Shown: positions 34,048 to 42,971 of the stretch, one piece after another
Numbering within the stretch: the first letter of the stretch is position 1
Layout of the letters: the number at the start of each line of letters is the position of its first letter
Assembly (NCBI GenBank): GCA_015233655.1
Contig: JADFXI010000001.1
Location: forward strand, 34,346-98,345
From: Nitrospirota bacterium
Lineage (GTDB): Bacteria > Nitrospirota > Thermodesulfovibrionia > Thermodesulfovibrionales > Dissulfurispiraceae
Reading direction: 5' to 3'
DNA length: 64,000 nt
Notes under the pieces: model-generated
The model's database searches: none
Told to the model about the DNA's origin: nothing
The model's input: only the letters and a program-made list of their open reading frames with translations
Made by a program: the position numbers and the translations under genes

Positions 34048-36508
34048 TAGTAACCTTCGAACGCTTCGCGACAGGAAGCGTCTTTACCTTTTTTATTTTT
34101 TTAGCGGCATGGCCGGCCGAGGTCCTGCTTTTCTGCGCGGCCCCCTTCGTGCCTGCCTTGCTGCCCAGGGCTATCTTTAAAACATCGTCCATAGTTTCCG
34201 CAATCTCAAAGGTCATGCCCTCTTTAACATATTTTGGAAGATCATCGAGGTCCTTCTTGTTTCTATGTGGAATTATTACAGTCTTTATGCCCATCCTCTT
34301 TGCTGCCAGGGCCTTTTCCTTGAGTCCGCCAATAGGAAGGACCCTGCCCCTCAGAGTCACTTCACCGGTCATGGCGACATCCTTGCGCACAGGCCTTCCG
34401 GTCAATGCAGAAGCAATGGAGGTTGCCATGGTAATGCCGGCAGACGGCCCATCCTTAGGAATGGCACCCGCCGGCACATGAATGTGCATATCTATACCTG
34501 AGAATGAATCCTCATTCAGCCCCAGGACGACGGCGCGAGACTTGATATAGCTTAGAGCGGCCTGGGCCGATTCCTTCATGACATCTCCGAGTTGACCGGT
34601 GAGAGTAAGATTGCCCTTGCCCTTCATCATTGTCGCCTCGACATATATAACGTCGCCGCCGGCCTCTGTCCAGGCCAGCCCGGTTGCGACACCAACTTCA
34701 CTCACCTTCATCTCTTCTTCAGGAAGATATTTCGGCACTCCGAGATATTTATGAATGTTCTTGGCCGAAACATCAAAGTTATCCTCTTTGCCCTCGGCAA
34801 CCCGCTTGGCCACCTTCCGGCATAAATTGGCAATTTCACGCTCAAGATTCCTGACGCCTGCTTCACGCGTATAGTGCGATATTATCTGCCGGACGGCAGA
34901 CTCTTTTATCTGCAGTATCTTTGTGTTGATCCCATGCTCGTCAAGCTGCTTGGGGATCAGATATTTCTTTGCTATCTGCAGTTTTTCTTCCTCGGTGTAT
35001 CCCGACAGATACAGTATTTCCATCCTGTCTCTGAGGGGCCCCGGTATAGTGTCTGTAAGATTGCCGGTAGTAATAAACATAACATTGGACAGGTCAAACG
35101 GGACCGCCAGATAATGGTCGGCAAAAGAATTGTTCTGCTCCGGATCCAGCACTTCAAGGAGTGCTGACGACGGGTCGCCCCTGAAGTCAGAACCGATTTT
35201 ATCAATTTCATCAAGCATGAATACAGGGTTGTTTGTGCCGGCCTGTTTTATGCCCTGAATTATACGGCCCGGAAGCGCTCCGACATAGGTCCGTCTGTGC
35301 CCTCTTATTTCAGCTTCGTCACGGACCCCGCCGAGAGAGACCCTGACAAACTCCCTTCCGAGTGCACGGGAAATCGAGCGCCCAAGCGATGTTTTGCCGA
35401 CGCCGGGGGGGCCGATAAAACATAGTATCGGTCCCTTCATTTTCTCTTTCAGTTTCCGCACGCTCAGGTATTCGAGGATCCTTTCTTTGACCTTCTCAAG
35501 ATCATAATGGTCATCATTCAGGACTTTTTCAGCCTTGCGAATGTCCAGTTGGTCTTTTGTGCTCTTTGACCACGGGATTTCGGTAAGCCATTCAAGGTAG
35601 GTCCTGATAGTGCCTGCCTCGGCGCTGTCGGGATGCATTTTTTCGATGCGCCTGAGTTGTTTATCGGCTTCCTTCATGACCTTTTCGGGCATTTTGGCTT
35701 CATCTATTTTTTTTCTGAATTCCCTTACCTCTTCGGCGCGCTCATCGATGTCGCCGAGTTCGCGCTGTATTGCCTTCAACTGTTCCCTGAGAAAATACTC
35801 CCTCTGTGTCTTGTCTATTTCGCCGCGGGCTTCTGTCTGGATCTTCTGCTGAATGGTAAGGAGCTGGATCTCCCTGCCGAGTATTTCACCTACCCTCGTC
35901 AGACGCCCGACCGGGTCCGCCATTTCGAGTATCTCCTGCGCCTGATCGGTCTTCAGCCCCAGGTTCGCGGTAATAAGGTCCGCCAACCTTCCAGGGTCTT
36001 CTATATTTTCGATGACGACCATAACATCAGGCAAAACCGTTTTGCCTAGTCCTACGACCTTATCCATCTGTTCCTTGACGCTGCGAATAAGCGCCTCGTT
36101 CTCAATAGTCGCCTCAGCAGGCTTTTCTTCCGTGACCTTCAGTATGCCGGCCACAAAAAACGGGTCCTGCTGAATAAATCCGCTCACCCTCGCCTTGCTT
36201 AATCCCTGGACAAGGACTTTGACGCGGCCATCAGGAAGTTTGAGCATCCTCATTATCATGCAAACAGTGCCCATCAAATACAGGTCATCCGTTGTGGGGT
36301 TTTCCACGTTCAGGTCCCTCTGGGCCAGAAGAAGCACCATCCTGTTGGTATTGAGCGCGTGATCGATAGCTTTTATGGATATGTCCCTGCCGACAAACAG
36401 GGGTAGAATCATATACGGGAAAATCACTATGTCTCTCACCGGAAGCACCGGCAGCGTATCGGGTATTTCGACTTCCTTTGTCTCTTCTTTATTGTTAACT
36501 TCAGCCAT
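33989..36508 (-). CDS. lon: ATP-dependent protease Lon, with Lys/Ala-rich C-terminal extension
   Basis: 839 residues from the ATG at 36508, chosen because GGAGG lies 8 nt upstream; a second ATG at 36523 has no such site. The N-terminal substrate domain starts [22 protein letters not shown]. The AAA+ module has Walker [10 protein letters not shown] and Walker [10 protein letters not shown]. The protease domain has catalytic Ser in KDGPSAGI and Lys in [14 protein letters not shown]. After the normal end (DDVLKIALG) there is a basic tail of about 55 residues rich in Lys, Arg and Ala ([19 protein letters not shown] and on), unusual for Lon and possibly DNA- or polyphosphate-binding. hsp20 lies just upstream, fitting a protein-quality-control unit. 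Confidence 0.96.
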   Translation of the reverse strand: MAEVNNKEETKEVEIPDTLPVLPVRDIVIFPYMILPLFVGRDISIKAIDHALNTNRMVLLLAQRDLNVENPTTDDLYLMGTVCMIMRMLKLPDGRVKVLVQGLSKARVSGFIQQDPFFVAGILKVTEEKPAEATIENEALIRSVKEQMDKVVGLGKTVLPDVMVVIENIEDPGRLADLITANLGLKTDQAQEILEMADPVGRLTRVGEILGREIQLLTIQQKIQTEARGEIDKTQREYFLREQLKAIQRELGDIDERAEEVREFRKKIDEAKMPEKVMKEADKQLRRIEKMHPDSAEAGTIRTYLEWLTEIPWSKSTKDQLDIRKAEKVLNDDHYDLEKVKERILEYLSVRKLKEKMKGPILCFIGPPGVGKTSLGRSISRALGREFVRVSLGGVRDEAEIRGHRRTYVGALPGRIIQGIKQAGTNNPVFMLDEIDKIGSDFRGDPSSALLEVLDPEQNNSFADHYLAVPFDLSNVMFITTGNLTDTIPGPLRDRMEILYLSGYTEEEKLQIAKKYLIPKQLDEHGINTKILQIKESAVRQIISHYTREAGVRNLEREIANLCRKVAKRVAEGKEDNFDVSAKNIHKYLGVPKYLPEEEMKVSEVGVATGLAWTEAGGDVIYVEATMMKGKGNLTLTGQLGDVMKESAQAALSYIKSRAVVLGLNEDSFSGIDMHIHVPAGAIPKDGPSAGITMATSIASALTGRPVRKDVAMTGEVTLRGRVLPIGGLKEKALAAKRMGIKTVIIPHRNKKDLDDLPKYVKEGMTFEIAETMDDVLKIALGSKAGTKGAAQKSRTSAGHAAKKIKKVKTLPVAKRSKVTNATRHDRRVKASRGNKKKV

Positions 36509-36622
36509 ATTCGGTTCCTCCATGCCTTTTCAGCACCCCCAGGTTCTAAGTATGTGAGAAAATGGTTGAACAAGCATATGCCGCCGCAAATCCATTAATT
36601 CGTTTACCGACCTGCTGATTTT

Positions 36623-37000
36623 TTATTCTGCAACCCTTTTAACGGCAATCGCTATGGACTTTATCTCCCGCTTTGGGAACCTGACGCTTATCACGCCGCG
36701 TGCATAGGATGCTTCTCCCTCATCAACATTCACAGGATGTGGAAACTTAATCATGCGCCTGAACCTTCTCAGGCCACGTTCCATGCATATGTATCGCAGG
36801 CCGGCTTCGCCGCCGGCATCCTTTCTTACGCCTTCAATTACCAGCATATCTCCCCATACTATTATGGATACATCATCAGGCTCAATGCCAGGCAGATCAA
36901 TTTCAAATACAAGTTCGCCGACTGTTTCATAAAGATCTATAAGCGGCAACACGGACGATTCCGTGTGATATAAGCATATCCCTTTATGCACACTTTTCAT
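36623..37000 (-). CDS. Small heat-shock protein, Hsp20/alpha-crystallin family
   Basis: 125 residues, nearly all alpha-crystallin domain: PLIDLYETVGELVFEIDLPGI, IVWGDMLVIEGVRKD, a short ERGLRRFRRMIKFPHPVN, and ASYARGVISVRFPK (the A-x-x-x-G-[VI]-[IL] motif). The N-terminal arm is very short and the C-terminal I-x-I tail is barely represented (KSIAIAVK). It holds unfolded proteins for refolding. It is co-oriented with lon, 114 nt upstream of it. No CIRCE or ROSE element was identified. Confidence 0.88.
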   Translation of the reverse strand: MKSVHKGICLYHTESSVLPLIDLYETVGELVFEIDLPGIEPDDVSIIVWGDMLVIEGVRKDAGGEAGLRYICMERGLRRFRRMIKFPHPVNVDEGEASYARGVISVRFPKREIKSIAIAVKRVAE

Positions 37001-37001
37001 G

Positions 37002-37868
37002 CTAAGACTTCAATTTTTGGACCAGATAGTCCTTAAAAAGCCCGCCAAATTCCTCGTTTCTAAGCGCAAAATCGACTGTTGCCTTCAAATATCCCAGCTT
37101 GTCGCCTGCGTCATACCTGTTGCCTTTTGTCAGATAACCGTAAATTACGCGTCTGTTCAGAAGCTCTCTCAGCGCATCCGTAAGCTGTATCTCTCCGCCG
37201 GCGCCAGGTTTTTGTTTTTCAAGAACATCAAAAATATCCGGCGTAAGTATGTATCTGCCGATTATCGCCAGATTGGACGGGGCGCTTCCCGGCTTAGGTT
37301 TCTCTACAAGGTCCTTGATCCTGAACACTTCACCGTCAAGGGTCCCGTCAACAATGCCGTATCTGGATACCTCAGTTTTGGGCACCTCTTCAAGCGCCAC
37401 TATCGGGCATTTCAGCTCATCATAAACCCGTATCATGTCCCGGAGCACGGGATAATCCGGATCTATAACGTCATCGCTTAGTATAACAACAAAAGGCTCG
37501 TCTTTGACAAAGGGTTTGGCGCAAAGAATGGCATGCCCCAGGCCCAGAGCCACACGCTGACGAATATAAGCAAAATTTATGTGGCTGAGCTTGTTGATCT
37601 CCTCCAGCAGTTTTTTCTTGCCCGAACTCCGGAGTTTCTCTTCAAGTTCATAAGCGGAGTCGAAATGGTCCTCAATTGCGCGTTTATATTTACCCGTAAT
37701 GACAACGAACTCTTCTATGCCGCAGGAAATTGCCTCTTCAACAGCATACTGGATCAAAGGCTTGTCGATTATCGGCATCATTTCTTTAGGCGAGGCCTTT
37801 GTGGCCGGTAAAAAACGCGTGCCGAGCCCTGCGGCAGGCAATATGGCCTTTGTAATGCTTCGTTTCAT
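37002..37868 (-). CDS. galU: UTP-glucose-1-phosphate uridylyltransferase
   Basis: 288 residues. The nucleotide-binding loop ITKAILPAAGLGTRFLPATKASPKEM is at the N terminus, with KPLIQYAVEEA, LGHAILCAK (about 110-118), and VILSDDVIDPD as the metal-binding acidic segment. The C-terminal motif is YDAGDKLGYLKA. Length and motifs match bacterial GalU rather than RmlA. It makes UDP-glucose for LPS core, glycans and trehalose. It is separated from hsp20 by a single base and faces tRNA-Leu upstream. Confidence 0.95.
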   Translation of the reverse strand: MKRSITKAILPAAGLGTRFLPATKASPKEMMPIIDKPLIQYAVEEAISCGIEEFVVITGKYKRAIEDHFDSAYELEEKLRSSGKKKLLEEINKLSHINFAYIRQRVALGLGHAILCAKPFVKDEPFVVILSDDVIDPDYPVLRDMIRVYDELKCPIVALEEVPKTEVSRYGIVDGTLDGEVFRIKDLVEKPKPGSAPSNLAIIGRYILTPDIFDVLEKQKPGAGGEIQLTDALRELLNRRVIYGYLTKGNRYDAGDKLGYLKATVDFALRNEEFGGLFKDYLVQKLKS

Positions 37869-37919
37869 CGAATCACTCTCCCCAAAGTCAAAAAGCAGCC
37901 GTAATGCTTGTGGTCGTAG

Positions 37920-38004
37920 TGCCGGAGACGGGACTTGAACCCGTACAAAGCTAGGCTTCGAGGGATTTTAAGTCCCTTGCGTCTGCCAATTCCGCCACTC
38001 CGGC
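37920..38004 (-). tRNA. tRNA-Leu (UAA anticodon)
   Basis: 85 nt on the minus strand. The acceptor pairs GCCGGAG (38004-37998) with CTCCGGC (37927-37921), discriminator A at 37920. It has a class II long variable arm, the anticodon stem-loop GGGACTTAAAATCCC (loop CTTAAAA, anticodon TAA) and the T-arm ACGGGTTCAAGTCCCGT. CCA is not encoded. Confidence 0.96.
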
Positions 38005-38090
38005 GTATATCGTATAATATATGATCAAGAACAAGAACAAAAAAAATATGTTACTTTAATAAGATACTAAAAAAGAGAGGAAAGTGCAAC

Positions 38091-39476
38091 TTGATAGACG
38101 AAAATCTGCTTTATGAACTACTGAAAAAAACCCTGTCGCGAGGAGGAGAATACGCCGACATTTATGTGGAGCACAGAGAATCCACTTCGATACAGCTTGA
38201 AGACAACAGGATCGAAAAAGTAGTTACCGGTTCCTTCTCGGGCATAGGCATACGCCTTATATATAAGGAGAAGACCGCATATGCCTACAGCAATGATTTT
38301 TCCAAAAACATACTTTTGGATCTGGCCATGACAGTCAGCAATGCCGCCGCAGGCGCTGAACGCGACATAACTATCGATATGAAGCAGCAGCGTCCGCGGA
38401 TGGTTTCTCTTGTCAAAATACCGCCCTCTTCGGTTCCACTCGATAAGAAAATTGCCATGGTCCAGCTTGGGAACAAAGCCGCACGGTCTGTCGACAGCAG
38501 GATAAGGCAGGCCAAGATAGTATATGGGGAATCTCTTCAAAGGGTAAAAATCGCGTCTTCCGACGGCATGCTTGCAGAGGATGACCGCACATACACGATG
38601 GGAATGGCCCAGGTAATAGCATCGGACGGGGTATCCTTGCAGACAGGCCACGAGACAGCCGGGGGGCTTGCCGGCCACGAAATCTTCGAGACTGATCCGA
38701 TTGAAGCGATAGCTGAAACCGCGGCGCGAAGAGCACTGATGCTGCTCGGTGCCAGAAAAGCCGTGGGAGGCAGAATGCCCGTCATTATATCAGCGTCCGC
38801 GGGTGGGACCATGATTCACGAGGCGATAGGACACGGTCTTGAGGCAGACCTGGCGCGGCAGGGATTGTCGGTTTATTCCGGGAAGCTCGGTTCTCAAGTC
38901 GCCTCCAAACACATTACCGTTATCGACGATGCAACGATTCAGGGGAAAAGGGGGTCATTCTCAGTTGACGACGAGGGAGTCGCGTCGCAAAAAAACATAT
39001 TGGTCAACGAAGGAGTTCTTGTAAGCTATCTGTACGACAAATACAATGCCTTCATCGATAAATCCGCTTCCACCGGAAATGGAAGAAGAGAATCATACGA
39101 GCACAAGCCTATACCCCGTATGAGCAATACGATCATCGCTCCTGGGACTCTCTATCCGCAGGATGTTCTGAGTTCGGTCCCTAAGGGCCTGCTCGTAAAG
39201 AAAATGGGTGGGGGACAGGTTAATACAGTAACAGGAGATTTTGTATTTGAAGTTCAGGAAGGATATCTCATCGAAAACGGCAAACCGGCTGATCCGGTCC
39301 GAGGAGCTACGCTTGTCGGAAATGGACCGGCGGTATTAATGTCCATAGACATGGTCGGCTCTGACCTGGGGTTCTCCATCGGTACCTGCGGCAAAGACGG
39401 TCAGGGGGTACCGGTATCAGATGCCATGCCGACATTGAGAATCCCTGAAATGGTAGTAGGCGGAGAGGTCGCCTAG
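38091..39476 (+). CDS. tldD: TldD metalloprotease
   Basis: 461 residues with a TTG start at 38091, preceded by AGAGAGGAAA. The N-terminal domain has DIYVEHRESTSIQLEDNRIEK. The zinc motif HEAIGHGLEAD (HExxxH) is at about 243-253, and the distal C-terminal part has MVGSDLGFSIGTCGKDGQGVPVSDAMPTLRI, with the Cys zinc ligand in GTCGKDGQ. TldD/TldE heterodimers degrade unfolded peptides and mature some peptide natural products; the inactive partner TldE (PmbA) is not in the window. lpxC follows on the same strand after about 110 nt. Confidence 0.93.
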   Translation: MIDENLLYELLKKTLSRGGEYADIYVEHRESTSIQLEDNRIEKVVTGSFSGIGIRLIYKEKTAYAYSNDFSKNILLDLAMTVSNAAAGAERDITIDMKQQRPRMVSLVKIPPSSVPLDKKIAMVQLGNKAARSVDSRIRQAKIVYGESLQRVKIASSDGMLAEDDRTYTMGMAQVIASDGVSLQTGHETAGGLAGHEIFETDPIEAIAETAARRALMLLGARKAVGGRMPVIISASAGGTMIHEAIGHGLEADLARQGLSVYSGKLGSQVASKHITVIDDATIQGKRGSFSVDDEGVASQKNILVNEGVLVSYLYDKYNAFIDKSASTGNGRRESYEHKPIPRMSNTIIAPGTLYPQDVLSSVPKGLLVKKMGGGQVNTVTGDFVFEVQEGYLIENGKPADPVRGATLVGNGPAVLMSIDMVGSDLGFSIGTCGKDGQGVPVSDAMPTLRIPEMVVGGEVA

Positions 39477-39587
39477 TGTGTCAAACACAACACAACATCG
39501 ATTTTTTTCAACATTTTTATTAAGTCATAATATTGTTTTATAAGACTTTTATTCGTGGCACGCCATTTGCTTTTATCCAATATTACT

Positions 39588-40472
39588 ATGAGATTACAGC
39601 GGACAATAAAGAAAGAAGCCTCTTTTTGCGGAATCGGTCTGCACACCGGCAGACATGCAACAGTGCGTCTAAAGCCGGCTTCCCGGGATACGGGCCTTGT
39701 ATTTTACAGGACAGACAAGAGGGCGTTGATAAGGGCCAATACTTCCTCAGTTTTGGACACTTCCTTTGCAACAACAATAGGTTACGAAGGCGCAAAGATA
39801 AAAACAGTCGAACACCTGCTGGCAGCAATTACCGGACTCGGGATTGATAACCTTCTTATCGAGGTGGATGGACCTGAGATTCCAATTCTTGACGGCAGCT
39901 CGACCGAACTCACATGCCTTATACTTGATGCCGGCATAGCAAAGCAGGGCAGAAAAATGCCCCACCTGGTAATTACGAAACCCATTATGTACAGGGACAC
40001 TCATTCGAGTATAATGGCATTTCCTTTTGACGGCACTCGCATATCGTACTCCATAAACTTCGATCACCATATTGTGGGCCGGCAGGAAATGACCATAGAC
40101 CTTAATGAAGAGAGTTTTGTCAAAGAGATAGCCCCTGCCAGGACGTTCGGCTTTCTTAGGGACGTCGAAATGCTCAAGGCAAATGGGCTTGCAAAAGGCG
40201 GGTCGCTCGACAATGCCGTAGTGGTAGGAGACGATGGGATACTGAACTCTTCAGGACTGCGGTTCTGCGATGAGTTTGTTCGCCATAAAATACTTGATAC
40301 TATTGGAGATATTTCACTTCTGGGGTTTCCGATCAGAGGGCATCTGCTTTTGGAAAAGGCGGGTCATACAGCCAATCTCAGATTCATGAAAAAGCTTCTT
40401 TCTTCGATAGATTGTTTCAACCTGATCTCCGAAGTTGACCTTTCGAGCCAACAAGTATTAAACTACAGCTAA
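39588..40472 (+). CDS. lpxC: UDP-3-O-acyl-N-acetylglucosamine deacetylase
   Basis: 294 residues from the ATG at 39588 (MRLQRTIKKEASFCGIGLHTG, the standard LpxC start); eleven upstream in-frame codons to 39555 are not family-like. Zinc and catalytic residues are visible: the His in KTVEHLLAA, the HKILDTIGD segment with His and Asp ligands, and the catalytic His in KAGHTANLRF. It also has DGSSTELTCLI and ARTFGFLRDVE. It commits the pathway to lipid A, proving an LPS-bearing outer membrane together with lptA/B/C. A strong hairpin terminator follows 10 nt after the stop. Confidence 0.95.
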   Translation: MRLQRTIKKEASFCGIGLHTGRHATVRLKPASRDTGLVFYRTDKRALIRANTSSVLDTSFATTIGYEGAKIKTVEHLLAAITGLGIDNLLIEVDGPEIPILDGSSTELTCLILDAGIAKQGRKMPHLVITKPIMYRDTHSSIMAFPFDGTRISYSINFDHHIVGRQEMTIDLNEESFVKEIAPARTFGFLRDVEMLKANGLAKGGSLDNAVVVGDDGILNSSGLRFCDEFVRHKILDTIGDISLLGFPIRGHLLLEKAGHTANLRFMKKLLSSIDCFNLISEVDLSSQQVLNYS

Positions 40473-40482
40473 ATAAAAAAAG

Positions 40483-40548
40483 AGGGAATACCCGATTTTC
40501 AGTTGCTCAACCATTTAAGAAAATCATCCGGGTATTCCCTAATTTTTA
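40483..40548 (+). terminator. Rho-independent terminator after lpxC
   Basis: AGGGAATACCCG (40483-40494) pairs perfectly with CGGGTATTCCCT (40529-40540), followed by AATTTTT. The inner ATTTTC/GAAAAT arms extend the stem with a small bulge. The short stretch of A upstream means it may also work for the minus-strand peptide gene that converges on it. Confidence 0.85.
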
Positions 40549-40567
40549 ACTACCGTTAAAAATATTG

Positions 40568-40645
40568 TTATTTCTTCTTTGCAGTCTTCTTCGCAGTTGA
40601 CTTTGAAGCTGCCTTTTTTGCAGGAGCCTTTTTTGTAGCGGCCAT
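40568..40645 (-). CDS. 25-residue Lys/Ala-rich basic peptide
   Basis: ATG at 40645, stop TAA at 40570-40568. The product has about half Lys and a third Ala, in a repeating AKK/ATKK pattern (MAATKKAPAKKAASKS then TAKKTAKKK), like the tails of histone H1-like and HU-type bacterial DNA-binding proteins. AAAGGGGGTG lies 7 nt before the ATG, an excellent ribosome-binding site, and no in-frame extension is possible beyond the hairpin upstream. There is no Cys and no hydrophobic segment. A role as a free nucleoid- or RNA-binding peptide is inference from composition. The basic tail of Lon in this window has a similar composition. Convergent with lpxC. Confidence 0.65.
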   Translation of the reverse strand: MAATKKAPAKKAASKSTAKKTAKKK

Positions 40646-40665
40646 GTTTTTCACCCCCTTTCAGT

Positions 40666-40704
40666 CCCGGGAACCTGTCGCAAGCATTTTCCCGGGTCTT
40701 TTTT
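40666..40704 (+). terminator. GC hairpin followed by T tract (plus orientation) in the leader of the peptide gene
   Basis: CCCGGGAA (40666-40673) pairs with TTCCCGGG (40689-40696), then TCTTTTTTG on the plus strand. In the minus direction it lies immediately upstream of the peptide gene's ribosome-binding site, so it could instead be a leader hairpin or processing boundary between the winged-helix gene and the peptide gene. Confidence 0.5.
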
Positions 40705-40709
40705 GATAT

Positions 40710-41255
40710 TTAAGCCCTTCCAAAAAGCGTAATCCTCTTCTCGGAAAGGATACGCTTTAAGCTGATATCTTTCTTCTTCCTCGCCTTGTAGTCCGATTCC
40801 TCGATAACAGAACAATTTATTTGTTTGCCGAACTTCTTCTCAATGTCCTTTAATCCAAACCAAAGCGAAGGCGTGGACGGACCGATAACAATTAAATCCA
40901 CTGTCGGGGCATCTTCTCCCTCGGCATAGGCACCGTAGATGAAAGCCAATGTCACATCGTTGGCCCTTAGAAGGCTTTTCAGTGCGCCGGGGAGTCCAAG
41001 AGATTTTGCGATAAGATTTTTCAGCTCTGAATAAAGGGGTGACTTGTTATTGGCCTGGAAGTATTTCAGGTTCGCAACTTTCTCGCTGAATACGATTCCC
41101 ATCTCTTCCAGTTTGTCCAGCTCTCGTTTCACTCCGGATGGGTTTTTTCTCAGCAGTTTTGCGATTTCCCGGACATAGAACTTTTCGTCAGGGCTATTTA
41201 ACAAAAGCGCCAGGACATCGGCCCTTATGGATGATGAGAATAAGCTTTTAAGCAT
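40710..41255 (-). CDS. Winged-helix regulator fused to degenerate MNT-type nucleotidyltransferase
   Basis: 181 residues. The N terminus is a winged helix (about 1-70): SIRADVLALLLNSPDEKFYVREIAKLL then NPSGVKRELDKLEEMGIV. The C-terminal part resembles a minimal nucleotidyltransferase, but the motif GSYAxGxxxxxSDIDLxV reads GAYAEGEDAPTVDLIVIG. The catalytic Ser after Gly is Ala and the first Asp of the DxD pair is lost, so nucleotide transfer is unlikely. Such fusions are found as stand-alone regulators and near HEPN/MNT toxin-antitoxin pairs; no HEPN partner is adjacent. A transcriptional regulator that uses the dead NTase as a ligand sensor is the favoured, unproven reading. Confidence 0.75.
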   Translation of the reverse strand: MLKSLFSSSIRADVLALLLNSPDEKFYVREIAKLLRKNPSGVKRELDKLEEMGIVFSEKVANLKYFQANNKSPLYSELKNLIAKSLGLPGALKSLLRANDVTLAFIYGAYAEGEDAPTVDLIVIGPSTPSLWFGLKDIEKKFGKQINCSVIEESDYKARKKKDISLKRILSEKRITLFGRA

Positions 41256-41379
41256 CTTTATCCCTCATTGGAATTAATTATAAACGATGATTTATTTTTT
41301 GTCAACAAGAAAATTACATTTTAATACGATAGTTGTTTTTTGTAGAACATTCACTTTTGTAGAACGATTGTATTCGGAT

Positions 41380-42003
41380 TTAGATACTCTGTTCCGGAAT
41401 ATAGACTGCGCCCTGACGTAAGACCGTCAGTTCAGGAGTGGTGGCATCCACAATAGTAGACGGCGCGGTGCTATCCAGCTCTCCGCCGTCGATAACCAGG
41501 TCAACAGCATCGTCAAAATAATTCATAATAGCAGCTACATTTCTTGCGGGGGGCAAACCGGAAATATTCGCGCTCGTCGCCGTAACCGGAAAGCCGGCAG
41601 CCCTTGCGAGTCTCAGAGCAAACGATTCGCCGGGCATCCTCACAGCAACCTTATTTGCGGCCACGATTAGATCAGGGAGGCCCGGACGGGCTTCGAACAG
41701 CAGCGTGAGCGGACCAGGCCAGAACTTCCCGATGAGCGCATAGGCCTGCTCGCCGATTGTTTCTGCCAGCAGGTGCAGTTGCGCCATATCGCCTATGATC
41801 AGGGGCAAGGCCATGTCCGTCTGCCGTTGCTTTATATGATACAGTCGCTGCAAGGCATCCCTGATGTCATACTTTGCCCCGAGTCCATAAAATGTTTCAG
41901 TCGGATACGCAATTATGCCGCCCTGATTGAGCACGCGGACTGCCTCGGAGACGGCGGATTCAATATTATCGGTTGCAAGTTTTATGAACGCATCGCTGCC
42001 CAT
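41380..42003 (-). CDS. tsaC: L-threonylcarbamoyladenylate synthase (Sua5/YciO/YrdC family)
   Basis: About 207 residues from the ATG at 42003; the frame stays open to 42093 but the extension is not family-like and no ribosome-binding site decides the matter. Signature elements: GGIIAYPTETFYGLGAKYD (about 27-45), KQRQTDMALPLIIGD, LIGKFWPGPLTLLFEA, VAVRMPGESFALRL and VTATSANISGLPPA. It makes threonylcarbamoyl-AMP for the universal t6A37 tRNA modification. It has the short TsaC form without the Sua5 C-terminal domain. Divergent from motA, sharing a region of roughly 100 nt. Confidence 0.9.
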   Translation of the reverse strand: MGSDAFIKLATDNIESAVSEAVRVLNQGGIIAYPTETFYGLGAKYDIRDALQRLYHIKQRQTDMALPLIIGDMAQLHLLAETIGEQAYALIGKFWPGPLTLLFEARPGLPDLIVAANKVAVRMPGESFALRLARAAGFPVTATSANISGLPPARNVAAIMNYFDDAVDLVIDGGELDSTAPSTIVDATTPELTVLRQGAVYIPEQSI

Positions 42004-42101
42004 TAGAATATAGAGTACCATAAATATGACTTCGTGATGACTTCCATTTAGAGTGCCATATGATATAATTGTGACATGCTGACCCATACTCAAATGACAT
42101 C

Positions 42102-42971
42102 ATGATACCTATTCTGGGATTATTAATAGTTTCCATTGCCGTTCTTCTCGGCTACAGTATGGAGCATGGCAATTTACGTCTTCTCCTGCAGCTTCCCGAA
42201 ATTGTCGTAATAGTCGGGGCTGCGTTCGGCGGGTTTATTGTGGCGGCCCCGATGCGCGTCATCAAATCAGTCTGTACGGGACTAAAAAAAATATTTGCCG
42301 GCAACCAATACTCTAAAGCCGATTACCTGGAATGCCTGGGCATGCTTGGAGAAATCTTCCACATTGCCAAGAGGAAAGGCCTGATGGCCCTTGAACAGGA
42401 CCTTCTCTCACCCGACGAGAGCAGCCTTTTCAGCAAATACCCCCGAATGATAAAGAAGAAATACGTCATGCTTTTCATTATTGACACTTTTAAGACCCTG
42501 CAAGGCAGCAGCATCTCGCCATTCGATATCGAACAACTTCTCGACACTGAACTCGAAATGCGGCATGAATGCGGAGTCGTGCCTGCCAGAAGCGTGGGCA
42601 GTGTGGCCGACTCGCTTCCGGGTTTGGGAATCGTGGCTGCGGTCCTCGGCGTTATAGTGACCATGGGCAAGATGAACGAGACCCCGGATGTTATCGGACG
42701 CAGTATTGCCGTGGCGCTCATAGGTACTTTGCTCGGCGTGCTTCTCAGCTATGGTTTTGTGGGGCCTCTGTCGCGTCATCTTGAGCACATAGCGGACGAC
42801 GAAAGGGAATTTCTTAACACAGTAAAAATAGCGATTACCGCATTTGTGTCCGGGATGCTGCCGCAGGTTTCTATAGAATTCGGCAGGCGGGTCATCCCGG
42901 AGGACCTGCGTCCTACTTTTGAAGAACTGGAAGTGGCGTTCGATGCAGTCAAAAAATCCTCAGTACATTAA
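42102..42971 (+). CDS. motA: Flagellar motor stator protein MotA
   Basis: 289 residues, four membrane helices. The start IPILGLLIVSIAVLLGYSMEHGN is TM1, PEIVVIVGAAFGGFIVA is TM2, and TM3-TM4 (GSVADSLPGLGIVAAVLGVIVTMG and AVALIGTLLGVLLSYGFVGPL) carry the Pro and acidic residues typical of proton-driven stators. It forms the ion channel with MotB. A TATAAT sits at 42064-42069 upstream, without a clear -35. It overlaps motB by about 29 nt. No other flagellar genes are in this window. Confidence 0.9.
   Translation: MIPILGLLIVSIAVLLGYSMEHGNLRLLLQLPEIVVIVGAAFGGFIVAAPMRVIKSVCTGLKKIFAGNQYSKADYLECLGMLGEIFHIAKRKGLMALEQDLLSPDESSLFSKYPRMIKKKYVMLFIIDTFKTLQGSSISPFDIEQLLDTELEMRHECGVVPARSVGSVADSLPGLGIVAAVLGVIVTMGKMNETPDVIGRSIAVALIGTLLGVLLSYGFVGPLSRHLEHIADDEREFLNTVKIAITAFVSGMLPQVSIEFGRRVIPEDLRPTFEELEVAFDAVKKSSVH

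Noticed and set aside
42041-42069. Promoter for motA with TATAAT at 42064-42069
   Set aside because: The -10 is perfect, but the sequence 17 nt upstream (CTTCCA) is a poor -35; not strong enough to list as a feature.
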